A DNA stretch of 64,000 nt from Loktanella sp. (GCA_024635625.1 JAGXIQ010000167.1:1-64000); one strand, 5' to 3'. Shown: positions 18,392-27,959, counted from the stretch's first letter. Notes: generated from the letters alone by a model not told the origin. Made by a program: numbers and translations.

Positions 18392-19683
18392 CCGAATTCT
18401 TCAAGGGTATCGCACCAGCCAAATTCGAAGGCGAAAACAGCACCAATCCGATGGCGTTTCGCCACTACAACCCGGAAGAGGTGATCATGGGTAAGCGTAT
18501 GGAAGACCATCTGCGTTTTGCCGTCGCCTACTGGCACTCTTTCGTGTGGGAGGGTGGTGACCCTTTCGGAGGGCAAACTTTTGAACGCCCCTGGTTCCCG
18601 GCCGATACGATGGACTTAGCCAAGCAACGCGCTGATGTGGCTTTCGAAATGTTCCGTATCCTTGGCGTGCCTTATTTCTGTTTTCACGACCATGACGTCC
18701 GGCCCGAAGGCGCGACCTTGGCCGAAAGCCGTGACCGGCTGAACCAGATCGCCGACTATTTTGAGCCCAAGATGGCCGACGGTGGGCCAAAACTGCTGTG
18801 GGGCACGGCGAACATGTTTTCGAACCGCCGCTACATGAGTGGCGCTAGCACGAATCCCGATCCCGAAGTGTTCGCCTATTGTGCGGCAACGGTGAAGGCT
18901 TGCATGGACGTCACTCACCGTTTGAACGGCGAAAACTACGTGCTTTGGGGTGGTCGTGAAGGATACGAAACACTTCTGAACACCGATCTGGACCGCGAGT
19001 TGCAGCAGATGGGCCGGTTCCTGCAAATGGTCGTCGCGTACAAACATAAAATCGGATTCAAGGGCGCGATCCTGATCGAGCCGAAGCCACAGGAACCCAC
19101 GAAACATCAATACGACTATGACGTCGCAACGGTCTACGGCTTCCTCAAGCGGTTCGGGCTTGAAGGTGAAGTGAAGGTCAACGTCGAACAGGGTCACGCA
19201 ATTCTGGCTGGCCATTCGTTCGAGCATGAGCTTGCCCTGGCACGTACCCTAGGCCTGTTTGGCAGCATCGACATGAACCGAAACGACTATCAGTCTGGCT
19301 GGGATACTGATCAGTTTCCGAACAACACGCCAGAGGCGGCGTTGGCCTACTACGAGGTCCTGCGCGCGGGTGGCTTCACCACTGGCGGCACGAACTTTGA
19401 CAGCAAATTACGCCGCCAGTCGCTGGACGCCGAGGATCTGATCGCCGCCCATATTGGTGGCATGGATATCTGCGCACGTGGTCTGAAGGCAGCGGCCAAG
19501 ATGCTGGAAGACGACGCACTAGAAGGGCCGCGCCGCGCCCGCTACGCTGGTTGGGAAAAGGTCGACTATCTAGACGAAGGACAGACACTGGACGGCATCG
19601 CGGCCCGCGCAGAAGGTCTTGACCCGCAGCCCGTGTCGGGCCGTCAGGAGAAGCTGGAAAACGTCGTGAACCGTTACGTCTGA
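18388..19683 (+). CDS. xylA: Xylose isomerase
   Basis: A 431-residue class II xylose isomerase that converts D-xylose to D-xylulose in the cytoplasm with two divalent metals. The catalytic His/Asp pair is in [12 protein letters not shown]; the substrate site includes [15 protein letters not shown]; metal ligands lie in [26 protein letters not shown] and [19 protein letters not shown]. Length and motifs are standard. No xylulokinase gene is adjacent, so xylB must lie elsewhere. The start overlaps the regulator gene stop, and AAGGAGG between the xylA stop and the next gene suggests continued operon transcription. Confidence 0.97.
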   Translation: MTEFFKGIAPAKFEGENSTNPMAFRHYNPEEVIMGKRMEDHLRFAVAYWHSFVWEGGDPFGGQTFERPWFPADTMDLAKQRADVAFEMFRILGVPYFCFHDHDVRPEGATLAESRDRLNQIADYFEPKMADGGPKLLWGTANMFSNRRYMSGASTNPDPEVFAYCAATVKACMDVTHRLNGENYVLWGGREGYETLLNTDLDRELQQMGRFLQMVVAYKHKIGFKGAILIEPKPQEPTKHQYDYDVATVYGFLKRFGLEGEVKVNVEQGHAILAGHSFEHELALARTLGLFGSIDMNRNDYQSGWDTDQFPNNTPEAALAYYEVLRAGGFTTGGTNFDSKLRRQSLDAEDLIAAHIGGMDICARGLKAAAKMLEDDALEGPRRARYAGWEKVDYLDEGQTLDGIAARAEGLDPQPVSGRQEKLENVVNRYV

Positions 19684-19696
19684 AGGAGGATCTTCC

Positions 19697-20752
19697 ATGA
19701 AGACCATTAAGGGACCCGCGCTGTTTTTAGCGCAGTTCACTGGGGACAAGGCCCCTTTCAACAGTTGGGATGGTATTACGAAGTGGGCTAAATCGGTTGG
19801 CTATGACGGAGTGCAGGTCCCGAGCTGGGATGCGCGGTTGTTTGACCTCGACAAGGCAGCAATAAGCCAGACGTATTGCGACGAATGGAAGGGGCAGGCG
19901 GCCGACAACGGGATTACAGTCACTGAACTGTCCACCCACTTGCAGGGTCAGCTTGTCGCTGTTCATCCGGCTTATGATTTGGCCTTTGATGGGTTTGCGG
20001 ACCCTTCGGTGCATAACGACCCGAAGGCGCGTCAGGTCTGGGCGGTTGATCAGGTAAAAAAGGCGCTAGACGCTTCTGCCAATCTCGGTCTGACTGCGCA
20101 GGCGACGTTCTCTGGTGCGCTGGCTTGGCCCTATATCTATCCGTGGCCGCAGCGACCGGCAGGTCTGGTAGAGGCTGCTTTTGACGAACTCGCAAAACGT
20201 TGGCGGCCCATTCTGGACCACGCGGACAGCAAAGGTATCGACCTTTGCTACGAAATCCACCCCGGTGAGGACCTGCACGACGGCGTGACGTTCGAGATGT
20301 TCTTAGAGAGGGTTGGAAATCATAGCCGCGCAAAGATGTTGTACGATCCATCGCACTACGTCCTGCAATGTCTGGATTATCTGGACAACATTGACATCTA
20401 CAAGGACGTGATCGGCATGTTCCACGTCAAGGACGCAGAGTTTAATCCGACCGGACGGCAAGGTGTCTATGGGGGTTATCAGTCGTGGGTCGACCGGGTC
20501 GGACGGTTCCGTTCACTGGGTGACGGCCAAGTTGATTTCGGCGCGATCTTTTCCAAGATGGCGGCCAACAATTTCGATGGTTGGGCTGTCGTGGAATGGG
20601 AATGCGCGCTGAAACACCCCGAGGATGGCGCCCGAGAAGGTGCGCAGTTCGTGCGGGATCACATTATTCGAGTAACGCCGCACGCCTTTGACGATTTTGC
20701 GGCGGGCGGAACGGATGATGCGATGAACCGCAAAATGCTGGGTCCCAGCTGA
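19697..20752 (+). CDS. Sugar phosphate isomerase/epimerase (TIM barrel)
   Basis: A 351-residue xylose-isomerase-like TIM barrel, longer than the one at 12773. Probable metal ligands are in LCYEIHPGEDLHDG, LYDPSHYVLQ and GMFHVKDAEF, and LGDGQVDFGAIF and AVVEWECALKHPEDGAR are family-typical. The reaction is not known. It is preceded by AAGGAGGA and, like the smaller paralogue, is followed by a Gfo/Idh/MocA oxidoreductase gene. Similar pairs occur in pathways that oxidise and then cleave or isomerise sugars. Confidence 0.85.
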   Translation: MKTIKGPALFLAQFTGDKAPFNSWDGITKWAKSVGYDGVQVPSWDARLFDLDKAAISQTYCDEWKGQAADNGITVTELSTHLQGQLVAVHPAYDLAFDGFADPSVHNDPKARQVWAVDQVKKALDASANLGLTAQATFSGALAWPYIYPWPQRPAGLVEAAFDELAKRWRPILDHADSKGIDLCYEIHPGEDLHDGVTFEMFLERVGNHSRAKMLYDPSHYVLQCLDYLDNIDIYKDVIGMFHVKDAEFNPTGRQGVYGGYQSWVDRVGRFRSLGDGQVDFGAIFSKMAANNFDGWAVVEWECALKHPEDGAREGAQFVRDHIIRVTPHAFDDFAAGGTDDAMNRKMLGPS

Positions 20753-20763
20753 ATAGGAATCTT

Positions 20764-20812
20764 CGAGGCGGGGCTTTGCCCCGGACCCCAGGATATTTTT
20801 GACGAGAAGAAT
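20764..20812. repeat. Palindromic intergenic repeat element, copy 1
   Basis: A short hairpin (CGGGGC TTT GCCCCG, 20769-20783) is followed by GACCCCAGGATATTTTTGAC and GAGAAGAA. The same layout recurs at 48190-48235 and, degenerate, before puhE. The hairpin plus T-run could also attenuate transcription between the two genes. Confidence 0.7.
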
Positions 20813-20832
20813 TCGGCAAGGAGGATGTGACG

Positions 20833-21954
20833 ATGGCACGGATCAAGCTTGGGATGGTTGGGGGCGGCAAGGACGCCTTTATCGGTGCGGTGCATCGCTA
20901 TGCGGCGCGGCTTGATGATCGCTATGAGCTAGTGGCCGGTGCATTGTCTTCGACGCCTGAAAAGTCACTTGAATCCGGGCGGGTGCTGGGACTGGCCGAT
21001 GATCGGATTTACCCGGATTTCGAAGCGATGGCCGAAGCTGAAGCCGCGCGTACCGACGGAATCGAAGCGGTCGCGATCGTGACGCCAAATCACATGCATG
21101 CGCCAGCCGCGAAGGCATTTTTGTCGCGAGGCGTCCACGTGATCTGCGACAAACCCCTGACGGCCACGCTGCAAGAGGCGCAGAGTCTTGTAGCCGTTGC
21201 TGAGGCGTCAGGCGCACTGTTCGTGCTAACCCATAACTACACAGGCTATCCCCTGATGCGGCATGCCAAAGCCATGGTTGCCGCTGGTTCGCTGGGTGAC
21301 ATCCGCATCGTGCAAGTGGAGTACGCCCAGGATTGGCTGACCGAGGCGTCGGATGCGGAGAACAAGCAAGCTGAATGGCGCACGGATCCGGCACGGTCTG
21401 GTGTCGGCGGGTCAACTGGCGATATTGGAACCCACGCCTACAATCTTGCTTGCTTCGTATCAGGGCTGACGCTCGACAGTTTGGCCGCGGATTTGCAGTC
21501 CTTCGTTTCTGGGCGGCGTGTCGATGACAATGGGCACGTGCTGCTTCGTTTCAAAGGCGGTGCGCGGGGCATGCTGTGGTGTTCGCAGGTGGCGCCGGGC
21601 AACGAGAACCGGCTGACGCTTCGGATCTATGGTGATAAGGGGGGACTGTCGTGGTCACAAGAAAATCCCAACGTCATGGAATACACCCTATTCGGTAAAC
21701 CGACGCAAATTCTAACCCGGAACGGGGCCTCTGGTGCTGCAGACGGCGTTCGCATACCGGGCGGCCATCCAGAAGGTTACCTAGAAGGTTTTGCCAATAT
21801 CTACGTTGCAGCGGCTGACGCGATTGAAGCAGCAAGGACCAGCGCAAAGAGCGATGCCATCTATCCGACGGTGCAGGACGGTCTGGCGGGGGTTGTCTTT
21901 GTAGATGCTTGCGTGCGTTCTTCTGCGAAGGATGCGGCTTGGGTCAGCGTTTAA
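20833..21954 (+). CDS. Gfo/Idh/MocA-family NAD(P)-dependent oxidoreductase
   Basis: A 373-residue dehydrogenase. The Rossmann motif is GMVGGGKDAFIGAVHR, and CDKPLTATL is a DKP variant of the usual EKP. The substrate domain holds GGSTGDIGTHAYNL, with the Asp and His expected in the active site. The ATG at 20833 is preferred over a GTG at 20827 because AAGGAGG lies 8 bases before the ATG. It closes the sugar locus, pairing with the TIM-barrel gene before it. The next gene is convergent, 14 bases away, with no clear terminator between them. Confidence 0.87.
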   Translation: MARIKLGMVGGGKDAFIGAVHRYAARLDDRYELVAGALSSTPEKSLESGRVLGLADDRIYPDFEAMAEAEAARTDGIEAVAIVTPNHMHAPAAKAFLSRGVHVICDKPLTATLQEAQSLVAVAEASGALFVLTHNYTGYPLMRHAKAMVAAGSLGDIRIVQVEYAQDWLTEASDAENKQAEWRTDPARSGVGGSTGDIGTHAYNLACFVSGLTLDSLAADLQSFVSGRRVDDNGHVLLRFKGGARGMLWCSQVAPGNENRLTLRIYGDKGGLSWSQENPNVMEYTLFGKPTQILTRNGASGAADGVRIPGGHPEGYLEGFANIYVAAADAIEAARTSAKSDAIYPTVQDGLAGVVFVDACVRSSAKDAAWVSV

Positions 21955-21968
21955 CCCTTGGCCAGTGT

Positions 21969-22343
21969 TTAGATCGAAGTTCGTTCGGCGGAAAACGCCG
22001 AAGCGATATCTGACAACTGAAATGGCTTTTCGATCAGCTGAAACGACTCGATCTGCATGATCTCGTTGCGGTTGTAACCTGATGCGAAAACAACGTGGGT
22101 GCCAAGCTTTGCCAGCTTCAACCCCAGAACAAGGCTCGTTTCGCCGTTTCCGAGGTTCATGTCTAGCAAGGCAAATTCAAAGTCGTATTGATCTACCAAA
22201 TCCTGCGCCTTGCTCAGATTATGCGCCATATGAACATCAAAGCCCAAATCCGACTGCAACCCATCAGAAACGTCGAGCGCCACGATTACCTCGTCCTCGA
22301 CGTAAAGCAGTTTAGATTTCGAGGGAGTTGAAAAGTGATTCAT
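21969..22343 (-). CDS. Stand-alone response regulator receiver protein
   Basis: A 124-residue single-domain receiver with no output domain. The acidic pocket is in YVEDEVIV, the phospho-accepting Asp is in FALLDMNLGNGE and the conserved Lys is in IEKPFQ. The ATG at 22343 lies inside the end of the histidine kinase gene (32-base overlap), so the two are co-expressed. It is the likely phosphate acceptor of that kinase, as often seen for HWE kinases, and could act as a phosphate sink or by protein contact. Confidence 0.88.
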   Translation of the reverse strand: MNHFSTPSKSKLLYVEDEVIVALDVSDGLQSDLGFDVHMAHNLSKAQDLVDQYDFEFALLDMNLGNGETSLVLGLKLAKLGTHVVFASGYNRNEIMQIESFQLIEKPFQLSDIASAFSAERTSI

Positions 22344-25300
22344 TGGGGATCTCAATCAGCGCAGATGCAGGCACTTCTAAAACGCAACGCAAGCCGTTTG
22401 GTTCCCAGTGAAATGCAACCTCGCCATTCAGACTGCCAGTTATTGTCGACCTGATCAGCATTGTGCCGAACCCATCGGTGTCCTGCTCTTCCGGTGGCGG
22501 CCCGCCGACTTCTTTCCACGTAAAAATGTAGTTGTCAGTTTCGCCATCGTCCTGACGGAGCCATGAGAGTTGAACCTCGCCTTCTGGCACAGAAAATGCG
22601 CCGTATTTCGCGGCATTCGTTGCAAGTTCGTGGATTGCCATCCCCAAGGATAACGCGGCACGGGCGTTCACGATGATCTCTGGGCCTTTCAGCCGAACCC
22701 GGTGCGCACCGTAGACTGCTGTCAATTCCGGTTCTAACACCTGATGCAGGTTTGCTGATGACCAATTCGACTGGGTCAGCAGTTTGTGTGTCTGTGCCAG
22801 TGCCTGTATCCGTCGGGCAAGGGCGGTAAAGACTTCTTTGTCGACGGTGGAATCGCGACTGGCGCGGGACACGAGCGCCAGAACATTAGCGAGCATGTTT
22901 TTAACGCGGTGCTGTAATTCCTGCATCACGCGACGCAATTCAAACTGAGTGCGGACCTGTTCTGTGATGTCGCGTACATTCAGACCCACACCAGCGACGT
23001 TGTCGTCGTACATGACCGGGTACCAATCTGTTTCCCAAACCTTTTGCGAATCCAACTCGCCAAAGCCTGTGCCGCGAAGCTGCTTGTTTTCGATGCGGGA
23101 TTGATTCTCTAGAACGTCTTTCGCCAAAGGTTCGACGATGTTTCGCAACGAGGGTGCAATCGACCCCAGCGAACGGCCCAAAAGATCGTCTATTGCGAAC
23201 CCTGTGATATCGGCAAGTCTTTGGTTAGCGCGGATATAAGTAAGGTCCGAACTGACAACGCCCATGGCCTGCGGGCTGATATTGTAAAGGTTTTCGATCT
23301 CTTTCAGTCGTTGTTCCGACAAAACGCGCTGGGCCTCTGCCTCTCGGGCCAGATGGCGCAGTTCAGTCACGTCAAATATTGAAATGACGACACCGCTTAG
23401 ATTAGCCATTTCGGATTCGAATGGAACGATACGAGCGCGAAAGGCCTGTCCTTCGCGGCTTGTGTATTCTGTTTCCATCATCTCGCTGCCGGTTAACACG
23501 GCGCGGCAGTCGTCAAGGATTTGCGATACATCAAGGTCGGACCCAATATCGTCCAGCGGCCGCCCTATGTCCGATGTAACAAAGCGGAACTGTTTGCGCG
23601 CCTCTGGGGTGAACCGGCGCAACCGCAGATCCTGATCCAGAAAGATTGTGCCGATCTTGGCGCTTTTGATAAAATTGGTCATGTCCGCGTTCGCGTCGCG
23701 GATCTCTCCAATTTTGGAGTTTAATTCGTCATTGGTGGTCGTCAGTTCCTCGTTGGCGGACTGCAACTCCTCATTCATCGACATCATCTCTTCGTTAGAG
23801 CTTTTCAGCTCTTCGTTCGATGTTTCCAACTCTTCCTTGATAGTGCGCAGTCGATCACGCGCGGCATCTAACTCCGCCTCTAGTTCCCGCAGATAGTTCT
23901 GGGTGTCACTGCTGACATCAACGCGACTGGCAGGGGCAGTGCTGATGTCCAGAGGCTGATCCTCGAACACCACTAGTGTCTGGCGATTTTCAATCTGTCG
24001 ACTGCTGATCAGTACCCGTCGACGGGTGCCATCAAGGTCGCCTTCGAAAACGATATTTTGATTCTGTTCTCGTTTCTGCCTTAAGCGCAGCAAGCGGCTT
24101 ATCACGGGCTCTAGTTCTGGTCGGATAATGTTCAAAACAGATAGCTGCGGGCGCCCGGCGGTGACGCGCAGGAATTCGGTTGCCTTAGCAGAGGCGTAGA
24201 CAAGCTCTGTCGGGGCCGCCAACACCATATACGGGGGGGCAAAGTGGTTCATCACATCGGCAGAATAGGGCTGTGCCACCGGCAGCGCGGTGTCCTCGAT
24301 CGCTGGACGCGGTGCCTGTTTAAATGAATGGTCTGGCTGGCGCAGTTCTAGTCGTGCGGCAGGCCCCGGCACGCGGCGAAAGATGCGGTGGGTCTGGGAT
24401 ACATCCTCGAACAGACCTTGCCCGCCGATGATTGTTTCGCTCGTGCCGAGTACAAGAATTCCATTTTCACGCAGGCAGTAGTGGAATGTCTGCGAGGCTG
24501 CGGATTGCAGTGACTTTTGAAAATATATCAGCACGTTGCGGCAGGTAATAAGGTCGATCTGCGAAAAAGGTGGGTCTTTGATCAGGCTTTGCGTCGAGAA
24601 CCTGATCATGTTTCGCAGTGTTTCATTGATCAAATATCCGTTGGGGTGCGGCTGAAAATACTTCTGCAATAGCGTGTCTGAAACGCGCTCTGCGATATCG
24701 TTACCGTATTCACCCCGGCGCGCCTTGCGCAGGGCATCTTCATCGATATCCGTCGCAAAGATCGCGATATGGGGCCATTTATTCAATCGCTCCATCGCTT
24801 CTGAAATAACGATGGCAAGACTGTAGGCTTCTTCGCCCGTTGCGCAGCCTGCGACCCAGATGCGCAGCGTTCCTTCGGTAGATGCCCTGTCAATCAGATC
24901 AGGGATGATAGTATCGAGCAGTTCAGCAAAAACGTCGTCATCACGAAAGAAGCTGGTGACGTTTATAAGGATACTGTTGAAAAGACGGTCCGCTTCTTCC
25001 CGATCTTCGATCAGGTGTTGCAGGTAATCAGCAGGTCTTTCCTGCCCGATGACTGACATGCGTACGGCGATTCGCCGCAGCAGTGTGCCAGGCTTATATT
25101 CAGAAAAGTCGTGGCCCGTTCGGTTGCGCAGGTGCCGTGTGACCCGTTTTAGAAACTCGTCCTCTGACATACTGTCAGACGTCAGACTGCCGACACGGGC
25201 AAAAAAATCCTCAATGATCGGAATGATCTCTGCCACGGGGACCACAAGGTCGCTTGTCCCGGATGTAATCGCGCTTTGCGGCATGCCATCGTATTTGGCC

Positions 25301-25791
25301 TCTTCTGGCCGCTGAACCAACACTAGCCCGCCGTTGTTTTTGATATCACGCACCCCTTGGGTGCCGTCACTGCCAGTGCCTGACAGAATGACACCGACGG
25401 CATTCATTCCAGAATGATGGGCAAGCGAGGTCAGAAAAACGTCGATCGGCCTGCGAACGCCACGCGGTTCGGCGAACTTTTCGGTGCGCAACCGATTATC
25501 GGACAACGTTAGCAAATCACCGGGCGCTATTAAATAGATGTGCCCAGCGCGCACTTCGCAACCATCGAAAGCCGTCACGACGGGGTTAGATGTCTGACGC
25601 TTTAGCAGTTCGCCCATCAGGCTTTCGTGATGTGGATCCAGATGCTGGACGATAACCAATGCCATTTTGAAAGGGTCTGGAAGCGCGCTTAGCAAGCCCT
25701 GAATAGCTTCTAATCCGCCGGCAGAAGCCCCGATTCCAACGATGATCAGCGCGTCCTGATCCATACGCGGCGTTTCGGTTGATATGGTCAT
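22312..25791 (-). CDS. CheB-CheR-PAS-HWE hybrid signalling kinase
   Basis: A 1159-residue multidomain protein. In order it has a CheB methylesterase domain (about 12-190; GIGASAGGLEA, QHLDPHHESL, LSGTGSDGTQG), a CheR methyltransferase (about 205-470; VTSFFRD, WVAGCATGEEAYS), a PAS-like region, a long coiled coil (about 650-715; repeated SNEELKSSNEEM type heptads), two further PAS domains and an HWE kinase (from about 965). The kinase has the His box ELQHRVKNMLANVLALVSR, the N box IHELATNAAKYG and the WxE of HWE enzymes in FTWKEVGG. The ATG at 25791 is preferred to the longer frame from 25902. The gene is divergent from a short LOV protein and overlaps a receiver gene, so it probably forms a sensory module with both. 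Confidence 0.9.
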   Translation of the reverse strand: MTISTETPRMDQDALIIVGIGASAGGLEAIQGLLSALPDPFKMALVIVQHLDPHHESLMGELLKRQTSNPVVTAFDGCEVRAGHIYLIAPGDLLTLSDNRLRTEKFAEPRGVRRPIDVFLTSLAHHSGMNAVGVILSGTGSDGTQGVRDIKNNGGLVLVQRPEEAKYDGMPQSAITSGTSDLVVPVAEIIPIIEDFFARVGSLTSDSMSEDEFLKRVTRHLRNRTGHDFSEYKPGTLLRRIAVRMSVIGQERPADYLQHLIEDREEADRLFNSILINVTSFFRDDDVFAELLDTIIPDLIDRASTEGTLRIWVAGCATGEEAYSLAIVISEAMERLNKWPHIAIFATDIDEDALRKARRGEYGNDIAERVSDTLLQKYFQPHPNGYLINETLRNMIRFSTQSLIKDPPFSQIDLITCRNVLIYFQKSLQSAASQTFHYCLRENGILVLGTSETIIGGQGLFEDVSQTHRIFRRVPGPAARLELRQPDHSFKQAPRPAIEDTALPVAQPYSADVMNHFAPPYMVLAAPTELVYASAKATEFLRVTAGRPQLSVLNIIRPELEPVISRLLRLRQKREQNQNIVFEGDLDGTRRRVLISSRQIENRQTLVVFEDQPLDISTAPASRVDVSSDTQNYLRELEAELDAARDRLRTIKEELETSNEELKSSNEEMMSMNEELQSANEELTTTNDELNSKIGEIRDANADMTNFIKSAKIGTIFLDQDLRLRRFTPEARKQFRFVTSDIGRPLDDIGSDLDVSQILDDCRAVLTGSEMMETEYTSREGQAFRARIVPFESEMANLSGVVISIFDVTELRHLAREAEAQRVLSEQRLKEIENLYNISPQAMGVVSSDLTYIRANQRLADITGFAIDDLLGRSLGSIAPSLRNIVEPLAKDVLENQSRIENKQLRGTGFGELDSQKVWETDWYPVMYDDNVAGVGLNVRDITEQVRTQFELRRVMQELQHRVKNMLANVLALVSRASRDSTVDKEVFTALARRIQALAQTHKLLTQSNWSSANLHQVLEPELTAVYGAHRVRLKGPEIIVNARAALSLGMAIHELATNAAKYGAFSVPEGEVQLSWLRQDDGETDNYIFTWKEVGGPPPEEQDTDGFGTMLIRSTITGSLNGEVAFHWEPNGLRCVLEVPASALIEIPNESLFNSLEI

Positions 25792-25871
25792 GACTGGCTC
25801 CGGCGGCGTAGATAACTTATGTTTGGATTTAATGCAGAAACGCCAGTGGTCTAGTGCAGTAAGAGGTCGAT

Positions 25872-26393
25872 ATGCCCGTTTTGAACATGGAAGAAGTCGC
25901 AAAGCGACTTGATGGGTCTAACATTGCGATTTCGGTCGCCGATGCGTCGCAGAACGATATGCCGCTGACCTATGTTAATCCGGCGTTTTGCGCGGCAACC
26001 GGATATGACGCCGCGCGGTTTCTGGGGCAGAACTGCCGGTTTTTGCAGGCCGATCTGGAAAATAATGACTCGCGGCAAATCATTCGGGATGCTCTGATTG
26101 GTGGCGCATCAGCACAAGCTGTTTTCCGCAATCGGAGGGCCGATGGGACAGAATTCAGCAATTTGCTGATTATAGAGCCATTGAAAGATCGCGATAATTT
26201 GACGGCCTATGTCGTCGGCGCCCAATTCGTGATCGACCGTCGAACACGTGTCGCCGCGGCGGTGGAACATGGCGATCATGTCGTCCGCGAAATCGACAAA
26301 ATGCTAGAGCTGAACGACCGTCTCCGTTCAACGTCACGGCAGGCGCTTGCCCGTTCGGTGGCAGCAACCGTCAGGCTGTGGATGGACCGCTAA
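25872..26393 (+). CDS. Short LOV blue-light photoreceptor
   Basis: A 173-residue protein consisting of a LOV-type PAS domain (about 5-125) and a helical tail. The flavin-adduct motif is GQNCRFLQ with the photoactive Cys at residue 55. Flavin-contacting residues are also present: Asn in YVNPAFCAATGY, Asn in DGTEFSNLL and Gln in VVGAQFVID. The family forms a flavin-cysteinyl adduct in blue light and changes dimer or partner contacts. There is no effector domain. The gene starts 80 bases from the divergent HWE kinase, so signal transfer to that kinase is a reasonable inference. Its stop overlaps that of the convergent Anbu gene. Confidence 0.9.
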   Translation: MPVLNMEEVAKRLDGSNIAISVADASQNDMPLTYVNPAFCAATGYDAARFLGQNCRFLQADLENNDSRQIIRDALIGGASAQAVFRNRRADGTEFSNLLIIEPLKDRDNLTAYVVGAQFVIDRRTRVAAAVEHGDHVVREIDKMLELNDRLRSTSRQALARSVAATVRLWMDR

Positions 26394-27121
26394 AGCTTGT
26401 AGGTTGGCAGCGATACAAAAGCTTCGCGCAGCGCATTGCCCCAGCCTGACGAGATCTGGTGAAACACCGGATCCTCTGCCTCGACGCGGGTCCGCTTGAA
26501 AATCTCGAAGCTGTCTTTTTTGTAAAGGACAATATCAAACGGCAGCCCGACAGAGAGGTTTGATTTGATTGTCGAATCGAAAGAGACAAGCAGCAGTTTG
26601 ACCGTGTCCTCGAACGTCATCTCGGGATCGTAGGCGCGGACAAGGATAGGCTTCCCGTATTTCGTCTCACCGATCTGAAAGAACGGCGTCTCTTCAGTCA
26701 CTTCGACAAAGTTGCCTTCGGGATAAACCATGAACATGGTCGGCACACCGTTTTTGATTTGGCCCCCAACAATGACCGTGGCCCTGAAATGTTGGCCAGA
26801 CGTGTCACCCAAGGGCGATGAATAAGCGATCACCTCTTGCAGCGTTGCACCAACAAGTCGCGCGACCTGAAACATCGTCGGCTCGCGCATGATGCTGGGG
26901 TCACGGTCAGCGGCGGATTTGCTGCGTTCCTCCAGCAAGGAAATCAGGGACTGGGTGGTCGCAAGGTTGCCGGCCGTCATGATTGTAATGACGCGTTCGC
27001 CCGGTGCTTCCCACGTGAACATCTTGCGGGTCATCGAAAAGTTGTCGACGCCTGCGTTGGTGCGGGTATCGGACATGAAGACAAGGCCACGGTTCAGACG
27101 CAGGCCAACGCAATAGGTCAT
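26390..27121 (-). CDS. Anbu proteasome-like peptidase
   Basis: A 243-residue proteasome-fold (Ntn) hydrolase of the Anbu family. After the initiator Met the sequence TYCVGLRLNRGLVFMSDTR places the nucleophile Thr first, with Asp at 17 and Lys at 32 of the mature chain, matching the proteasome catalytic triad. The ATG at 27121 is chosen for that reason; a longer frame to 27178 would bury the Thr. It is the last of five codirectional genes with transglutaminase-like, alpha-E and ATP-grasp proteins, the conserved Anbu neighbourhood. It probably cleaves a peptide or conjugate made by the ATP-grasp partner; the substrate is unknown. Confidence 0.92.
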   Translation of the reverse strand: MTYCVGLRLNRGLVFMSDTRTNAGVDNFSMTRKMFTWEAPGERVITIMTAGNLATTQSLISLLEERSKSAADRDPSIMREPTMFQVARLVGATLQEVIAYSSPLGDTSGQHFRATVIVGGQIKNGVPTMFMVYPEGNFVEVTEETPFFQIGETKYGKPILVRAYDPEMTFEDTVKLLLVSFDSTIKSNLSVGLPFDIVLYKKDSFEIFKRTRVEAEDPVFHQISSGWGNALREAFVSLPTYKL

Positions 27122-27152
27122 GGGGTATTCTCTGATTTGGGTCAGGTTGCTT

Positions 27153-27950
27153 CTACTGCTGCACTTGCAGTGTGACAATCAGCGATTCGTCCCCGGGACC
27201 CATCCGCAGACCTTGAATCGGTGCGGCATCGCGTGCTTCGGTGCCGATGGCAAGGCGGACATAGCGCTCGTCAGGGCTAATCCCGTTGCTGACGTCAAAA
27301 CCGACCCAACCCAGCGAGGGCAGATGTACTTCTGCCCAGGCGTGGCTGGCGTCCTGATCAATACGGTCGTCAAGCATCAGATAGCCGGACACATAACGGG
27401 CTGGCATGCCCGCCACCCGTGCTGCGCTAATCATGATATGCGCATGATCCTGACACACGCCCGCACCACCAGCGAGAGCCTGCTCTGCCGTAGTTTCTGT
27501 ATAAGTTTGGCCTGTTGCGTAGGGCACTGCCGACAGGATGCTGGCGGACATTGCATGCAACGCACCAAGCGGATCGGACGCCCCTTTCAGGGGCTTTGCT
27601 AATGCGCGGATATCTTTGTTCGGTTGCGTTAGCGCCGTTCCTTGAACGAAATGCCATAGCGGCGCGGACCCATAGACCTTGCCGAAGACGCCCGCGCAAT
27701 CGTTGGTTCGCACGGTGCCTTCTGCTGTGACCACAAGTTCGGACGCCCCACGGAACGTGTTCACCAGATCTATGATGTTTCCGTGGTGATCGTTGCAGGT
27801 CAGTTCCACGACGCCGCCGTCTACGGTAATGTTCCAGTCCAACACCGTCTGCATTGCATTCGATTGCGGTCGCAAGTGTAACCTTTGCAACGCATAGCTG
27901 ACCGGCTGGTCATAGGCGTAGCTCGTCTTGTGAGAGATGTGCAGATCCAA
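27153..27950 (-). CDS. Transglutaminase-like cysteine peptidase, Anbu-associated
   Basis: A 265-residue protein with an N-terminal beta region (about 1-80, starting MDLHISHKTSYAYDQPVSY) and a transglutaminase-like core. The catalytic triad is visible: Cys in GAGVCQDHAH, His in ASHAWAEVHL and Asp in GFDVSNG. The gene lies 31 bases upstream of Anbu and 9 bases after the alpha-E gene. In this conserved cluster such proteins are predicted to hydrolyse or transfer amide bonds in a small peptide; this is unproven. Confidence 0.9.
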   Translation of the reverse strand: MDLHISHKTSYAYDQPVSYALQRLHLRPQSNAMQTVLDWNITVDGGVVELTCNDHHGNIIDLVNTFRGASELVVTAEGTVRTNDCAGVFGKVYGSAPLWHFVQGTALTQPNKDIRALAKPLKGASDPLGALHAMSASILSAVPYATGQTYTETTAEQALAGGAGVCQDHAHIMISAARVAGMPARYVSGYLMLDDRIDQDASHAWAEVHLPSLGWVGFDVSNGISPDERYVRLAIGTEARDAAPIQGLRMGPGDESLIVTLQVQQ

Positions 27951-27959
27951 GGGGTTATC

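Noticed and set aside
4835-20840. A shared 16-base string GGAGGATGTGACGATG before the MaoC gene and the second Gfo gene
   Set aside because: It is a ribosome site followed by a possible GTG and the real ATG; two occurrences are explained by ribosome-site constraint plus chance.
22082-25315. Open frames on the plus strand opposite the HWE kinase gene
   Set aside because: They lie antisense to clear protein domains and have no family features or ribosome sites.
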